From Dolichospermum compactum NIES-806 (lineage in GTDB: Bacteria > Cyanobacteriota > Cyanobacteriia > Cyanobacteriales > Nostocaceae), in assembly GCF_002368115.1 (NCBI RefSeq), contig NZ_AP018316.1, positions 1,742,585-1,806,584 of the forward strand: DNA of 64,000 bases. Reading direction: 5' to 3'. Both the position numbers and the translations under genes were made by a program. The notes beneath the pieces were generated by a model. The model worked only from the letters and a program-made list of their open reading frames with translations, was not told where the DNA came from and searched no databases. Shown here in pieces: positions 44,000 through 52,823 of this stretch. Numbering within the stretch: position 1 is the first letter of the stretch; each line of letters starts with the position of its first letter.

Positions 44000-45400
44000 C
44001 TATTCTCCACTTTCTCCTCCCACCACGACATCCCGAATTCGTAAACTCGGACCACCGCAACCGACGGGTAAACCATTTTGTCCACCTTTACCACAACCCC
44101 CGGATTCATCCCAGTAAAAATCATCACCAATAGCTTCAATATCTGCGAGGGTTTGGAAAACATTACCGGAAAGAGTCACATCCTTTACAGGTTCAGCAAT
44201 TTTGCCATTTCTAATCATCCAAGCTTCCCCAGCACTGAAAGTGAACATTTCCCCGTTCGTCATTCCTCCTAGCCAATTTTGGGCAAAAACACCTTCTTTA
44301 ATCCCCGTAAATAAGTCCGCGACTGGGGTTTTACCCCGTTCAATCCAGGTATTTGTCATTCTCACAATGGGGGAATAGTGATAATTGAGACAACGGGCAT
44401 TTCCTGTGGGTTTCTCCTCTAATTTACCAGCAGTTTCACGGGAATGGAGTCTACCAACTAATACACCATCTTCAATTAACTGGGTCGTCGTCGCCGGTGT
44501 ACCTTCATCGTCGTAAAAATAACTACCGCGATGTCCTTGGGGTGCAGCGCCATCAAATATTTGCAGTTCTTCCGGTCCAAAACGTCGTCCTAGAGTCATG
44601 ACTTCCAGAATATCAGGGTTTTCATAAGCCATATCTGCTTCGGAAAGATGTCCAAAGGCTTCATGAACAAACAAACCGCTGAGAATGGGATCAATAACTA
44701 CGGTGTAAGTATTACCCTTGACAGATGGTAAAGATAAAGCCGTAACAGCCCTTTCTGCTGCACCTTTAACTTGTTTGTCTAAATTAGTTAGATCTTCGTA
44801 AGCTTTGCGAGAACCAGTGGTTTCTCTGCCGGTTTGTACAGTATCCCCATTCCTGGCTGTGGCGGCAAAGCGCATTTCCATATCTACCCAAGATTGATCA
44901 ATGAAAGTTCCTTCAGATGTGACAAGAATCACTCTTTGAGTGCTATCACTGTAATGAACGGACGTGGTAGTAATACGGTGATCAACTGTTTTCAGGAGGT
45001 CAGTATAGCGATCGCATAATTGCTTTTTCTGCTTTAGCGAAACCTGACGGGGATCAGTACCCAATAGAGGTAATTTACATACAGCTTGCACAGGATTAAT
45101 CGCTGCAAGTATGGTTTCTTCATCACCCACTATCCGGGCTGCGGCGATCGCCTCTTCTATGCGTTCTTCAATGGTTGCTAATTTGTTGAAACTACTTAAT
45201 CCCCAGCCACCTTTATAACAAGTGCGAACATGACCACCAATGGAAATTCCCTCGCTGAGAGTTTCCACCCTATCACCACGCAAAACAATATCTGTTCCTT
45301 CAGCTTCTTCCAATCGAATCATCAAATAATCCACACGGGAAGAATAACGGGAAATTAAATCTGAGAGGAGATTTTGAACATCAGTAAGTTTAGTTGTCAT
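44000..45400 (-). CDS. tldD: TldD/PmbA family metalloprotease, TldD subunit
   Basis: 466 residues. The zinc motif HEAFGH (HExxxH) lies near residue 247 with SEADMAYENP after it. The Gly-rich C-terminus GGCGKGGQNGLPVGCGGPSL is typical of TldD. With TldE/PmbA it processes small peptides such as modified peptide precursors and antitoxins. The tldE partner is not adjacent. Length and motifs are intact. Confidence 0.92.
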   Translation of the reverse strand: MTTKLTDVQNLLSDLISRYSSRVDYLMIRLEEAEGTDIVLRGDRVETLSEGISIGGHVRTCYKGGWGLSSFNKLATIEERIEEAIAAARIVGDEETILAAINPVQAVCKLPLLGTDPRQVSLKQKKQLCDRYTDLLKTVDHRITTTSVHYSDSTQRVILVTSEGTFIDQSWVDMEMRFAATARNGDTVQTGRETTGSRKAYEDLTNLDKQVKGAAERAVTALSLPSVKGNTYTVVIDPILSGLFVHEAFGHLSEADMAYENPDILEVMTLGRRFGPEELQIFDGAAPQGHRGSYFYDDEGTPATTTQLIEDGVLVGRLHSRETAGKLEEKPTGNARCLNYHYSPIVRMTNTWIERGKTPVADLFTGIKEGVFAQNWLGGMTNGEMFTFSAGEAWMIRNGKIAEPVKDVTLSGNVFQTLADIEAIGDDFYWDESGGCGKGGQNGLPVGCGGPSLRIRDVVVGGESGE

Positions 45401-45432
45401 TTTATAAATCGCTATAAATTACATTTATTTTC

Positions 45433-45849
45433 TTATTGAAAAACATATTTTTCTGCTACTTTCCAATAACGAGAAAACCGCTTTAAATCAATATATCCGT
45501 CATATTCAAAAAACGGTTCTACAGCAAAAACTTCCAAAGTTACAGACTTTTCAATTTGATCACAAATATCATCAAACCTGGGACTGGGACTATCTGTAGT
45601 TACAACTAAATTAGTATTATGTTCCTTAGCAAAAGCTAAAACTTCTGCTGCTACATTTCCTCGGCGAATTTCCACAGGTAATTCTAGCAAACATTCATAA
45701 ATGAAAGTCAGGCGTTTGAGGCTAATTTGCCATTCTGCTATTAAAGCATCATCCCAAACCCAAAGGGCTGGGGCTTGGGGATATGCTTGGAGTACAGGGC
45801 TTTGGGGACTCAGACAGTCTCCATTGATCCAAATAACTGGTTTATTCAT
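45433..45849 (-). CDS. Photolyase/cryptochrome N-terminal-domain-like protein
   Basis: 138 residues, Rossmann-like. PVIWINGDCLSPQSPVLQAY, APALWVWDDALIAEW and a helix ending VEIRRGNVAAEVLAFAKEHN follow the layout of the photolyase alpha/beta domain, which binds the antenna pigment. The FAD-binding helical domain is absent. It follows tldD on the same strand with a 32-base gap. The function is unknown; it may work with a separately encoded FAD domain. Confidence 0.5.
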   Translation of the reverse strand: MNKPVIWINGDCLSPQSPVLQAYPQAPALWVWDDALIAEWQISLKRLTFIYECLLELPVEIRRGNVAAEVLAFAKEHNTNLVVTTDSPSPRFDDICDQIEKSVTLEVFAVEPFFEYDGYIDLKRFSRYWKVAEKYVFQ

Positions 45850-46342
45850 AATCTTTGCTTATCTATATCAAGAGAAAAACCAATATCCAACCATCTTAAA
45901 TTATAACGGTGATAGTCAATCATTTTCCAACAAGTTCAAATCCTTTAATGGCTGATTTGACAAGCATTGTGACCCTTAACTCCAAGCATTCTAACTTTCC
46001 TGATCCATAAAATTTTAATAATTTTTGCAAAATCGTAACTATGGATACATCCAATTCTGGCAACAGTGGATAACATGATAAAAATATTCACATAGTAAGA
46101 AAAATCAAGAATCAAAAAACCATTTCTTGTTCCTCTTACCATTTTCATAAACAGCAACCTACAGGAGTTTGCCTTCTTAAATAATTCACCCGACAAAAAT
46201 AATCTTTATTACCTTAAATATAAGGTTAAAACAACTCTATCACAATTCATACCAATTTGATGTGAGACTGCACAGAATCATAAAATCCATGAATTCATCC
46301 GCGTTTATCTGCGGTCAATGATTCTAGAAATCTGATTTTATT
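45850..46342. other. Intergenic region with degenerate repeats
   Basis: No credible gene. Near 46287-46322 it holds ATGAATTCATCCGCGTTTAT, a low-complexity sequence resembling GCAAATAAACGCAGATAAG near 35839. The 3' end adjoins the 123-bp MITE. Confidence 0.4.
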
Positions 46343-46465
46343 AGGACTTACGCAAGTGTCACACCAAAAATCTGTTGTAGGGTGCGTCAGACTGCATAAA
46401 TCCTGCAAATAAACAGATTGTTGATATTTGACGCACCCTACCAATGTGCCAGTTGCGTAAGTCCT
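46343..46465. mobile_element. 123-bp MITE, AGGACTTACGCAA family, copy 2
   Basis: Same length and ends as the copy at 8632-8754, with about three base differences. The inner arms GTAGGGTGCGTCA and TGACGCACCCTAC pair perfectly here, while copy 1 has one change. It lies in a non-coding gap and disrupts nothing visible. Confidence 0.88.
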
Positions 46466-46639
46466 GTTTATGTAGCTTCATATTAATTTGGTATCAGTAT
46501 GATATTATCAAAATATGTCATACTAATTCGGAATTTTAGATTGGGGATGAAAAACACTTTGACAACAGTTTCCCACACCACTAAATATCCGCAGTTAGCG
46601 TCCTTGTGATATTTCAGCTAAACAATCAAGGAGTTCATT

Positions 46640-46903
46640 ATGCTTCGACAAATGTGCTGGTTATCTAAGTATGGCGGTGATGATGAAAAGATTTTACACT
46701 TGCAAACTGCACCTGGACAACCTTGGCGACCTTACACAGCTTTTCCGCAATTTTCAGTTCCAGATTATCGCATTCCTCGCGGTTCTAAGGGTTGGGCTAC
46801 TTATCAAAAACTCTTGAAAGCGGGTTGGACTTTAGTACCTAGTGCCAGAGGCAGTGAATTTGCCCTCACTAGCTATGCAGAGTCAACTGTGCATAGTTCA
46901 TAG
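46640..46903 (+). CDS. Conserved small hypothetical protein (87 aa)
   Basis: Opens MLRQMCWLSKYGGDDEKILH; includes RIPRGSKGWATYQKLLKAGW. Soluble, with many Trp and Pro. It is preceded by a good ribosome-binding site (AGGAG, seven bases from ATG). I believe it belongs to a cyanobacterial family without known function, but cannot name it. Confidence 0.6.
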   Translation: MLRQMCWLSKYGGDDEKILHLQTAPGQPWRPYTAFPQFSVPDYRIPRGSKGWATYQKLLKAGWTLVPSARGSEFALTSYAESTVHSS

Positions 46904-46940
46904 CCTATATTACCATCTGGGGAAACCCATCAACATTTTT

Positions 46941-47048
46941 GGTCTTGCTGAATTGAAGTATGAAATTAGGAAATTTAATGCAGCCTTAATTCTTTGCGTC
47001 TTTGCGCCTTTGCGTGAGACATATTCATATATTTAATCAGCAACACCA
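46941..47048. repeat. Diverged relative of the GGCATTG-family MITE
   Basis: TTGCTGAATTGAAGTATGAA at the left and ATTTAATCAGCAACACC at the right are imperfect inverted repeats around CTTTGCGTCTTTGCGCCTTT. The layout copies 3777-3888. Confidence 0.5.
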
Positions 47049-47177
47049 ACATTATCTCATCCCCAGATTGGTGATAGGAGTCACCAGTTAAAAATTGTTC
47101 GTATATTTGAGCAAGTAAACCCCAAAGACCTTACAATGGAGGAGGTGCGTTAACTGCTGTTACAAACATTTATATTT

Positions 47178-47435
47178 ATGCCTCCTCGTTGGCCTCGCAA
47201 ACCAGATCGCCAAGATCCAGATTTCCGTAAACTAGATGATCGCATGAATTTCGCTGTTCATGTTGGTATTTGTGCAACTGTCACTTCTGGGTTGTGGTTT
47301 TTCCACATTTTGAAAACTACTGCCTGGGAATGGCTTCCTGGGGTAACAATTGGTTGGGTGGGAGTATTGCTGCTGCATCTAATTTACATTGGTGCGATCG
47401 CTAATTACGACCAAACCCCACCGAAATCTACCTAA
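47178..47435 (+). CDS. 2TM-domain small membrane protein
   Basis: 85 residues. A polar start (MPPRWPRKPDRQDPDFRKLD) is followed by two membrane helices at about 27-46 and 53-72, with a WEWLPGVTIGW linker. This resembles 2TM-domain proteins of cyanobacteria. Function unknown. The end contains a HIP1 octamer. Confidence 0.65.
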   Translation: MPPRWPRKPDRQDPDFRKLDDRMNFAVHVGICATVTSGLWFFHILKTTAWEWLPGVTIGWVGVLLLHLIYIGAIANYDQTPPKST

Positions 47436-47554
47436 AGAAAGACTATCTAGCTAGGGAATTCTTACCTGTGGTAGTAGCTAAAGTCTAGCTAATTGAGTAA
47501 TAATGTGAAATGAAAGTCAGATATCCCAATATTACGAACAATGAGGTTATATTT

Positions 47555-47863
47555 GTGGCTAAAACTAATACCACAGAATTACTGGAAACCCTAGCGGCCG
47601 AAATTGGTGAAAGTGTTTATATAGATATTGCAAAATGGCATCTTTATTTAGCCGATGCCAAATTGCATAATATTGTTGCTGAAAAATTGTATCCTTTAAT
47701 TACTTCTAAAGGCGTTAATGAAGAAAAAGTAATTACCGCTTTAGAATCTATCACTGTGAAAGTGGGTGGTGGCAGAAATGAAATATCTTTAATTAATTTA
47801 TTGCCCTTGCAATGTCAAGTTACCTTAGTAGATATTGTCGAGAAATATCAACGGGAAATATAA
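47555..47863 (+). CDS. DUF3181 family protein
   Basis: About 102 residues. LAAEIGESVYIDIAKWHLYL and HNIVAEKLYPLIT are the DUF3181 core, a cyanobacterial family of unknown function. The start is placed at GTG 47555 (VAKTNTTELLETL) because GAGG lies seven bases upstream. The frame extends to 47510, but those residues do not fit the family. Confidence 0.75.
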   Translation: MAKTNTTELLETLAAEIGESVYIDIAKWHLYLADAKLHNIVAEKLYPLITSKGVNEEKVITALESITVKVGGGRNEISLINLLPLQCQVTLVDIVEKYQREI

Positions 47864-47921
47864 TCTTCATTTTCTTCCCATTGGCAAATTTACACATTTT
47901 AAATAATGGAGGTTGATCAAT

Positions 47922-48146
47922 ATGTTTTTACAAATCAAAGATAGCCGCGATTTGGTGAAAATAGTTGATGTTCAAGAACTATTAGACCCCACTAGTAAAA
48001 TCGTCCACGCCCAAGATCAAGAAGGACAAGAAGAACAAGAAACCGACATTTATCAAAAAGAAGAACTAGTATTTCCCTCTGGAGAAAAATTACCACGTTG
48101 TTGGTTAGATGCCAAATTTAGAGAAAGAGAATCTGTAGCAGCTTAA
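47922..48146 (+). CDS. Hypothetical protein (74 aa)
   Basis: Opens MFLQIKDSRDLVKIVDVQEL, with an acidic middle (QDQEGQEEQETD) and LVFPSGEKLPRCWLDAKF. GGAGG eight bases upstream fixes the ATG at 47922 rather than a TTG at 47913. It is in tandem with DUF3181. Function unknown. Confidence 0.65.
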   Translation: MFLQIKDSRDLVKIVDVQELLDPTSKIVHAQDQEGQEEQETDIYQKEELVFPSGEKLPRCWLDAKFRERESVAA

Positions 48147-48229
48147 TATTAATTACATAGGGTGAGATAAATCACCCTATAATTATAATTGGTACTAACC
48201 GCATAGATTGGATTTAAGATTAACTAGAA

Positions 48230-48322
48230 ATGCCAGCCAAAGATATTTATCACAATACAGTTAGAACTGCGTTATAAAAAGATGGATGGATAATTACAGA
48301 TGATCCCTTTAAACTAAAGTGG
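48230..48322 (+). pseudogene. XisH relic (fdxN element excision controlling factor family)
   Basis: ATG at 48230 opens MPAKDIYHNTVRTAL, then TAA, then KDGWIITDDPFKLKWG in the same frame. This is the start of XisH (usual MPAKDxFHxxVKxALxKDGWxITxDP). The stop replaces one codon, and the rest of the gene after about 30 codons is missing. xisH/xisI-like pairs are frequent in heterocystous cyanobacteria. Confidence 0.75.
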
Positions 48323-48577
48323 GGGTTACGAGAATTATTTGGGATCTTCCGTACTTACTATGCTAAATTATTGTTTCAAATCCCAAAATCCTTGCCATAT
48401 AAGGATTTTACGTTAATTCATTGGTTAATTTGACATAAATTTGGCATCAAAAACAATGAAACCCTTTGTTTATATGGGTTATGGGGTAAATAAACTCATA
48501 TTTGGCATAACAGGTACGGAAGAACCAATTTTTTCTGAACCTATTGGTACATTAGTTTTGAAAAAACATAAAAACAG

Positions 48578-48606
48578 ATCCCCGACTTCTCCAAGCAGTC
48601 GGGGAT
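48578..48606. terminator. Strong hairpin between convergent genes
   Basis: ATCCCCGAC and GTCGGGGAT form a perfect 9-bp stem around an 11-base loop, 15 bases from the stop of the ABA4-like gene. It probably terminates that minus-strand gene and any transcript from the left. Confidence 0.7.
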
Positions 48607-48620
48607 ATAAATTCCTAAAC

Positions 48621-49076
48621 CTATACTTTTTGTGTAACTGTCACACTTTCAGAACCTTTAGAAAAGGCTTTAGTAATCCAATAGGTGAAAATATGAGAAA
48701 GTACACCTAAAGGACCGGCAAATAAACACAAAGCTATCGAGTGAATTGTCCAAATTCCGGTTTTTTGTCCTTCCCAATAAATCCATCTACCGACAAATAA
48801 ATCCATTACCAAAAAATGAATCCAACCTGTAGCAGCAGCCGTTTCATCACTAAAAAATCTAGCTATATCTGCTAATTGAGGATTTGATAAAGCTGCGGCG
48901 TTTTCTGGGGTAATGCTGACGACAAATAAATAGGAATATGCACCAGCTAAAACAACAAAAGGTAAATAAGATTCCATTACCTTGCGGGTGACATTCCAAT
49001 TGGGTAACAGAATCATCAAAGCCCAAAAAGGCAAAACAAAAAGATTGGCAACGTTAAATAAATCTGTGATATTCAT
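48621..49076 (-). CDS. ABA4-like membrane protein (DUF4281)
   Basis: 151 residues with four membrane helices. FVLPFWALMILLPNW, TGWIHFLVMDLFVGRWIYWE and LCLFAGPLGVLSHI are the ABA4-like signature. Plant ABA4 is needed for neoxanthin synthesis; the role of bacterial members is uncertain but probably concerns carotenoids. It directly follows the CobW gene (one base apart). Confidence 0.82.
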   Translation of the reverse strand: MNITDLFNVANLFVLPFWALMILLPNWNVTRKVMESYLPFVVLAGAYSYLFVVSITPENAAALSNPQLADIARFFSDETAAATGWIHFLVMDLFVGRWIYWEGQKTGIWTIHSIALCLFAGPLGVLSHIFTYWITKAFSKGSESVTVTQKV

Positions 49077-49077
49077 A

Positions 49078-50127
49078 TTACAAAGCTACTAATTGAGATT
49101 CTATTTCTGAAGATTGTAAATTACGACCGATAAAAACTAAACTGGTTTGTTTTGCTTCTTCTAGTTTCCAAGGACGATCATAAAATTTATCAAATCTTGT
49201 TCCTACACCTTGCATAACTAACCGCATGAGTTTATTCTCAACAGCCACAAATCCTTTAATTCTGTAGATTTCCTGTTCTTCTGCCAGTTTTTCTAATGTT
49301 ACTTGTAGCTTTTCTGGGTCAAATGTTCGGTCTAAAATCACGTGAGTTGAGTTGATTTCATCATCATGATCATGGTCTTCTTCGGTGTCATGATGACTAG
49401 GACGATCATCTAAATTATCTTCAACTGCGGCTGCAAATCCTAATAAGATAGATGGGTCTAATTTACCATAATCACTAGAGACAATTTTCACAACTCTAGG
49501 TAATTCATTCTTAACTAATTCTAAAACTTGTGCTTGTGTTTCACTATCAACTAAATCAGTTTTATTCAAAATCACTAAATCAGCACAAGCAAGTTGATCT
49601 TCAAACAATTCTTGTAATGGTGTTTCATGTTCTAGACTATCATCTTCTTGGCGTTGGGCTGCTATGGCTTCTAAATCACTAGCAAATGTTCCCGCGGCCA
49701 CAGCGGCACAATCTACTACTGTAATGACTGCATCTACTGTAGCAGCATTGCGGATTTCTTGCCAACGAAAGGCTTTAATTAAGGGTTTTGGTAAGGCTAA
49801 ACCAGAGGTTTCAATGATAATATAATCAATGCTATCTCGGCGTTTAATTAATTCCCGCATTGTCGGGTAAAATTCTTCTTGGACAGTGCAGCATAAACAG
49901 CCGTTTGTCAGTTCAAATATATTAGTTTCTTGATTTGCTTCTGTTTCATCTTCTGGGCAAATTTGACAGGATTTCAATAATTCTCCATCTATCCCCAGTT
50001 CGCCAAATTCGTTAACTAATACTGCTATGCGTCGTCCTTGGTTGTTTTGGAGGAGGTGACGGATAATGCTGGTTTTACCGCTTCCTAAGAAGCCTGTGAT
50101 GACGGTAACGGGGATTTTTGTAGCCAT
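49078..50127 (-). CDS. CobW/COG0523 metal-chaperone GTPase
   Basis: 349 residues. Walker A is GFLGSGKTS (residues 12-20); the metal-binding CLCC is in ELTNGCLCCTVQ near residue 76; NKTD is the base-specificity motif. A His/Asp-rich loop (HHDTEEDHDHDDE, about residue 240) and a CobW C-terminal domain follow. COG0523 proteins deliver zinc or cobalt to target enzymes. Which metal is not certain. It is probably co-transcribed with the ABA4-like gene. Confidence 0.85.
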   Translation of the reverse strand: MATKIPVTVITGFLGSGKTSIIRHLLQNNQGRRIAVLVNEFGELGIDGELLKSCQICPEDETEANQETNIFELTNGCLCCTVQEEFYPTMRELIKRRDSIDYIIIETSGLALPKPLIKAFRWQEIRNAATVDAVITVVDCAAVAAGTFASDLEAIAAQRQEDDSLEHETPLQELFEDQLACADLVILNKTDLVDSETQAQVLELVKNELPRVVKIVSSDYGKLDPSILLGFAAAVEDNLDDRPSHHDTEEDHDHDDEINSTHVILDRTFDPEKLQVTLEKLAEEQEIYRIKGFVAVENKLMRLVMQGVGTRFDKFYDRPWKLEEAKQTSLVFIGRNLQSSEIESQLVAL

Positions 50128-50184
50128 GTTTTGTGTGTAGTTTTGAATTCAATTTTACCATATATTGTATAACCCCTCTCCAAA

Positions 50185-50269
50185 CCTCTCCCCGCAACGG
50201 GGAGAGGCTTAAATACCAAGAATATTACTAATTATTAGTTTAAAAGCCCCTCTCCGTGTCGGAGAGGGG
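50185..50269. repeat. Paired GC-rich hairpins (CCTCTCCCC family)
   Basis: Two perfect 9-bp stems: CCTCTCCCC/GGGGAGAGG at 50185-50207 and CCCCTCTCC/GGAGAGGGG at 50247-50269. They are the dispersed CCCCTCTCC palindromes common in cyanobacterial intergenic DNA; a relative is near 51728-51752. Confidence 0.7.
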
Positions 50270-50326
50270 TTGGGGTGAGGTCAGATTATTTTAAGAATAT
50301 CCAATTTCTATCATTTTGAAAAATTC

Positions 50327-50359
50327 CTACACTACTTCATCAGGATGGTTATAACATCT
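50327..50359 (-). pseudogene. C-terminal tail of the small gene cut by the IS
   Basis: On the minus strand the bases directly next to the IS encode RCYNHPDEVV and a stop. They are open up to the IS boundary, so they may be the end of the gene starting at 51084. Confidence 0.4.
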
Positions 50360-50996
50360 AGGACTTACGCAACTGGCACAAGCGATGGTGCGGCTACGCT
50401 GCACCGAGCGCCTAAAGACTAAACCATTGACATAGCAATATCTGGACGTTTTAGTTGTCCTATTAAATAATTAGAAAGCAAATTATGCTTAATTTGATAA
50501 ATAGTTTGACCTGTGTTGTAAGCTAAGTTTTTTAGTCTTAGCCAAACCAACATAGCACAAGCTATATGATTTCTTTGAAGACGACCTTTGCGACACTGAC
50601 ATGATTCAATGCCAGTTAATTGTTTTATCTCCCTGTGAAACTCTTCTATTTTCCAACGGATTTTACACACCTGTTGTGTAACATCCATAGAACTCATTTT
50701 TTAAATAATAATTAATTTTATCGTGACTAATATTGTCTAAATGTTCTGCTAGATTAGTCATTGTGTAGTTGATTTGACTGCTAAGTAAATACTGGCAGTA
50801 ATTAAGTTTAGTAAATTTCATCGTTAATTAATTTCTTAATGCACCCTATCATCATTCTCTCATAAAATTAATACCCGTCATTTATTTAATCTATTACTAT
50901 TAACAATTCTCAATCAGTCTGATTCAATAACATCTTCATTATTGCAGTACACATATACTAATAATTAGCGATCGCTGTGCCAGTTGCGTAAGTCCT
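50360..50996 (-). mobile_element. Internally deleted IS (IS701/IS4-type), 637 bp
   Basis: Both ends carry AGGACTTACGCAACTGGCAC as perfect inverted repeats of at least 20 bases. Inside are the start and the end of one transposase but not the middle. The same end sequence delimits the 123-bp MITEs at 8632 and 46343, which marks this as the same family. No clear target duplication is seen. Confidence 0.82.
50419..50821 (-). pseudogene. IS701/IS4-type transposase with internal deletion
   Basis: The N-terminal part (from ATG 50821) reads MKFTKLNYCQYLLSSQINYT and MTNLAEHLDNISHDKINYYL. The C-terminal part (in another frame, to 50419) reads KIRWKIEEFHREIKQLTGIE and RNHIACAMLVWLRLKNLAY. The E in WKIEEFHRE fits the last acidic residue of the DDE triad. 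The catalytic Asp residues and about 200 codons are missing at a junction near 50697. Confidence 0.82.
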
Positions 50997-51084
50997 GATA
51001 AGCTTCTTTAGCTTTATTTTCCGCTTCTTGTCTGATAGTATCTGTGATGGTATCAATGGGAAGAGTAAATTCTACTCTAGTCAT
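50997..51084 (-). pseudogene. Small gene truncated by the IS, coupled to rdgB
   Basis: ATG at 51084 overlaps the rdgB stop (ATGA) and opens MTRVEFTLPIDTITDTIRQE, then AENKAKEAY, where the IS begins. A charged N-terminal helix is all that remains. The family is not recognised. Confidence 0.55.
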
Positions 51085-51662
51085 AAAATTACAACTTTAA
51101 TTAACTGAGGAACTAAAGCTTTCAAAGCATTACCACGATGACTAATTGATTTTTTTAAACCCGTCGTCATTTGAGCAAAAGTCAATTGTTTCTCTGGTAC
51201 ATAAAAAACCGGATCATAACCAAAACCACTATCTCCAGAAGGTGCAAATAAGATTTCACCGTGACAAATACCCTCAGATTGAATTACTATTTCTCCTTGA
51301 GGATTTGCAACTGCGATCGCACACACAAATTGAGCTTGACGATTTTTCTGATCACCTAATTCTCTTAATAACCTCTCAATCCGTTCTGTATCCGTGTTAC
51401 CATAACGTGCAGAATACACCCCCGGCGCACCATTGAGGGCATCTACCTTTAAACCAGAATCATCAGCGATCGCCCAATTACCTGTAGCTTTAGCAATTTC
51501 TGAGGCTTTCAGACAAGCATTCTCCGCAAAGGTTTCTCCCGTTTCTTCCACATCCAAATCTTCTGGTTTTAAAGCTAATTCCCAACCAGAATCAGCTAAA
51601 TAAGCCTGCATTTCCTTCAATTTTCCGGGGTTTCCTGTCGCTACTACAAGTAATTTATTCAT
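51081..51662 (-). CDS. rdgB: XTP/dITP diphosphatase (RdgB/HAM1)
   Basis: 193 residues. The nucleotide-binding start is LVVATGNPGKLKEMQ, then ETGETFAENACLKA, ADDSGLKVDALNGAPGVYSA, SGDSGFGYDPVF and the SHRGNALK end, the full HAM1 pattern. It hydrolyses non-canonical purine triphosphates to keep them out of DNA. Length is normal. Confidence 0.95.
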   Translation of the reverse strand: MNKLLVVATGNPGKLKEMQAYLADSGWELALKPEDLDVEETGETFAENACLKASEIAKATGNWAIADDSGLKVDALNGAPGVYSARYGNTDTERIERLLRELGDQKNRQAQFVCAIAVANPQGEIVIQSEGICHGEILFAPSGDSGFGYDPVFYVPEKQLTFAQMTTGLKKSISHRGNALKALVPQLIKVVIL

Positions 51663-51801
51663 CAGTTGTTAGTTGTTAATAAAAAGGTAATTACAGCGGT
51701 TTCCGCTCTTATGCGCTATATCTTAGCCCCCTCATCGCTTGCGGGGAGGGGTTCTTGTATTTCACTCAACCAAGAACCGCCATATCAAATTCTGAGATTA
51801 T

Positions 51802-52137
51802 TTATGCTAAATTTTCCGATAAATTGACTTTTTTATATAATTTCTTTAAAGATAATTCTACATTAATTGATGACAAATTTATCATAGCATCTTCAGTTTC
51901 ATACTCCGTTAAAATCCATTGATTTTCCGAAGTTTTCACATACTGCATTACATAATATTTAGTTTGGTCAATTAAAATATATTCTTTAAACTCAGGAATT
52001 GAGCGATAATAAAGAAACTTATCACCACGATAGCTGCGCTCGCCGTAGGCATCATAATCTTTTGTTGATTTAGATAAAACTTCCACAATCAACACAGGAT
52101 TAGTAACTATTGTAGTATTAGCGCTGTAATAAAATAG
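51802..52137 (-). pseudogene. Uma2-family nuclease, C-terminal half
   Basis: The open frame runs from FYYSANTTIVTNPVLIVEVL to STKDYD, then RGDKFLYYRSIPEFKEYILI and DQTKYYVMQYV, the second half of the Uma2 fold with the catalytic E of the VEVLS motif and K of RGDKF. The N-terminal half is absent. Seven residues (AYGERSY, 52030-52050) are inserted in frame by a short GC-rich dispersed repeat. It is probably inactive. Confidence 0.7.
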
Positions 52138-52200
52138 CCTATTTTATAGGCAAAAGAGGTACAAATTTTCATCACAAAGCTTTGCACCTCAAGGGTTTTA

Positions 52201-52497
52201 CTACTGACGGGGTTTTTTCTTAGAAGCCTTTAATACAGGTAAAGGGTCAGCCGAAGACTGAGGAGGTAAATAATATTGTGCAACAGGTTCTTCTGGTAAA
52301 GACGGACGTTGCTGCATTCGCCATAATTTAAAGACGAGAGCTATTCCGGCTGTTCCTAAACCAAAGGTGAAAAGTGACCAACTATCATCTAAACCACCAA
52401 TCAAAGCATCTATCATTCCCACTGTTATCAACGCACTAATGATAGGTTCTTTGCGGTAGGCTGACTTTAAAAAACGAGGTAATACAGCATTCATCAC
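52201..52497 (-). CDS. Conserved small membrane protein (98 aa)
   Basis: Two hydrophobic segments (SALITVGMIDALIGGL near 21-36 and LFTFGLGTAGIALVFKLW near 42-59) precede a Pro-rich cytoplasmic tail ending KASKKKPRQ. I recognise no named family; it looks like a cyanobacterial conserved protein. The start is either of two adjacent ATGs. Confidence 0.6.
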   Translation of the reverse strand: MMNAVLPRFLKSAYRKEPIISALITVGMIDALIGGLDDSWSLFTFGLGTAGIALVFKLWRMQQRPSLPEEPVAQYYLPPQSSADPLPVLKASKKKPRQ

Positions 52498-52823
52498 AGC
52501 TTACTTAGTTCCAGTTAGATTTTTTGTATAAATTTACTCAGAATATCCCAACTAATATTTGTCTGTTTCATCAAAGGCAAATAATAGCATAGATAATTGT
52601 AATTTCCTTTGGCAAAAAAGGGAGTACGGTAATTAACACCCACAGACAGAAGAGATTGTGTTGAGGATCATCACAGTTATTTCTATTTTACTAGGACTGA
52701 GGCACTAAGTTAACTTGGGGAAACAGCCTGAGAGGACAAAAATAAACCGAAAACTAGTGTAGAGACGTTATATGGAACGTCTCTACACCTAATTCATACT
52801 ATCAGTAACGCCAAATTAGAAGT
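52498..52823. other. Intergenic region
   Basis: No gene or repeat of note. A TAGAGACGTT...AACGTCTCTACA inverted repeat near 52760-52787 could act as a terminator for the hli gene. Confidence 0.45.

Noticed and set aside
48441..48710. Plus-strand frame including IFGITGTEEPIFSEPIG
   Set aside because: Crosses the strong terminator hairpin and overlaps the ABA4-like gene; perhaps a gene fragment, but not identifiable.
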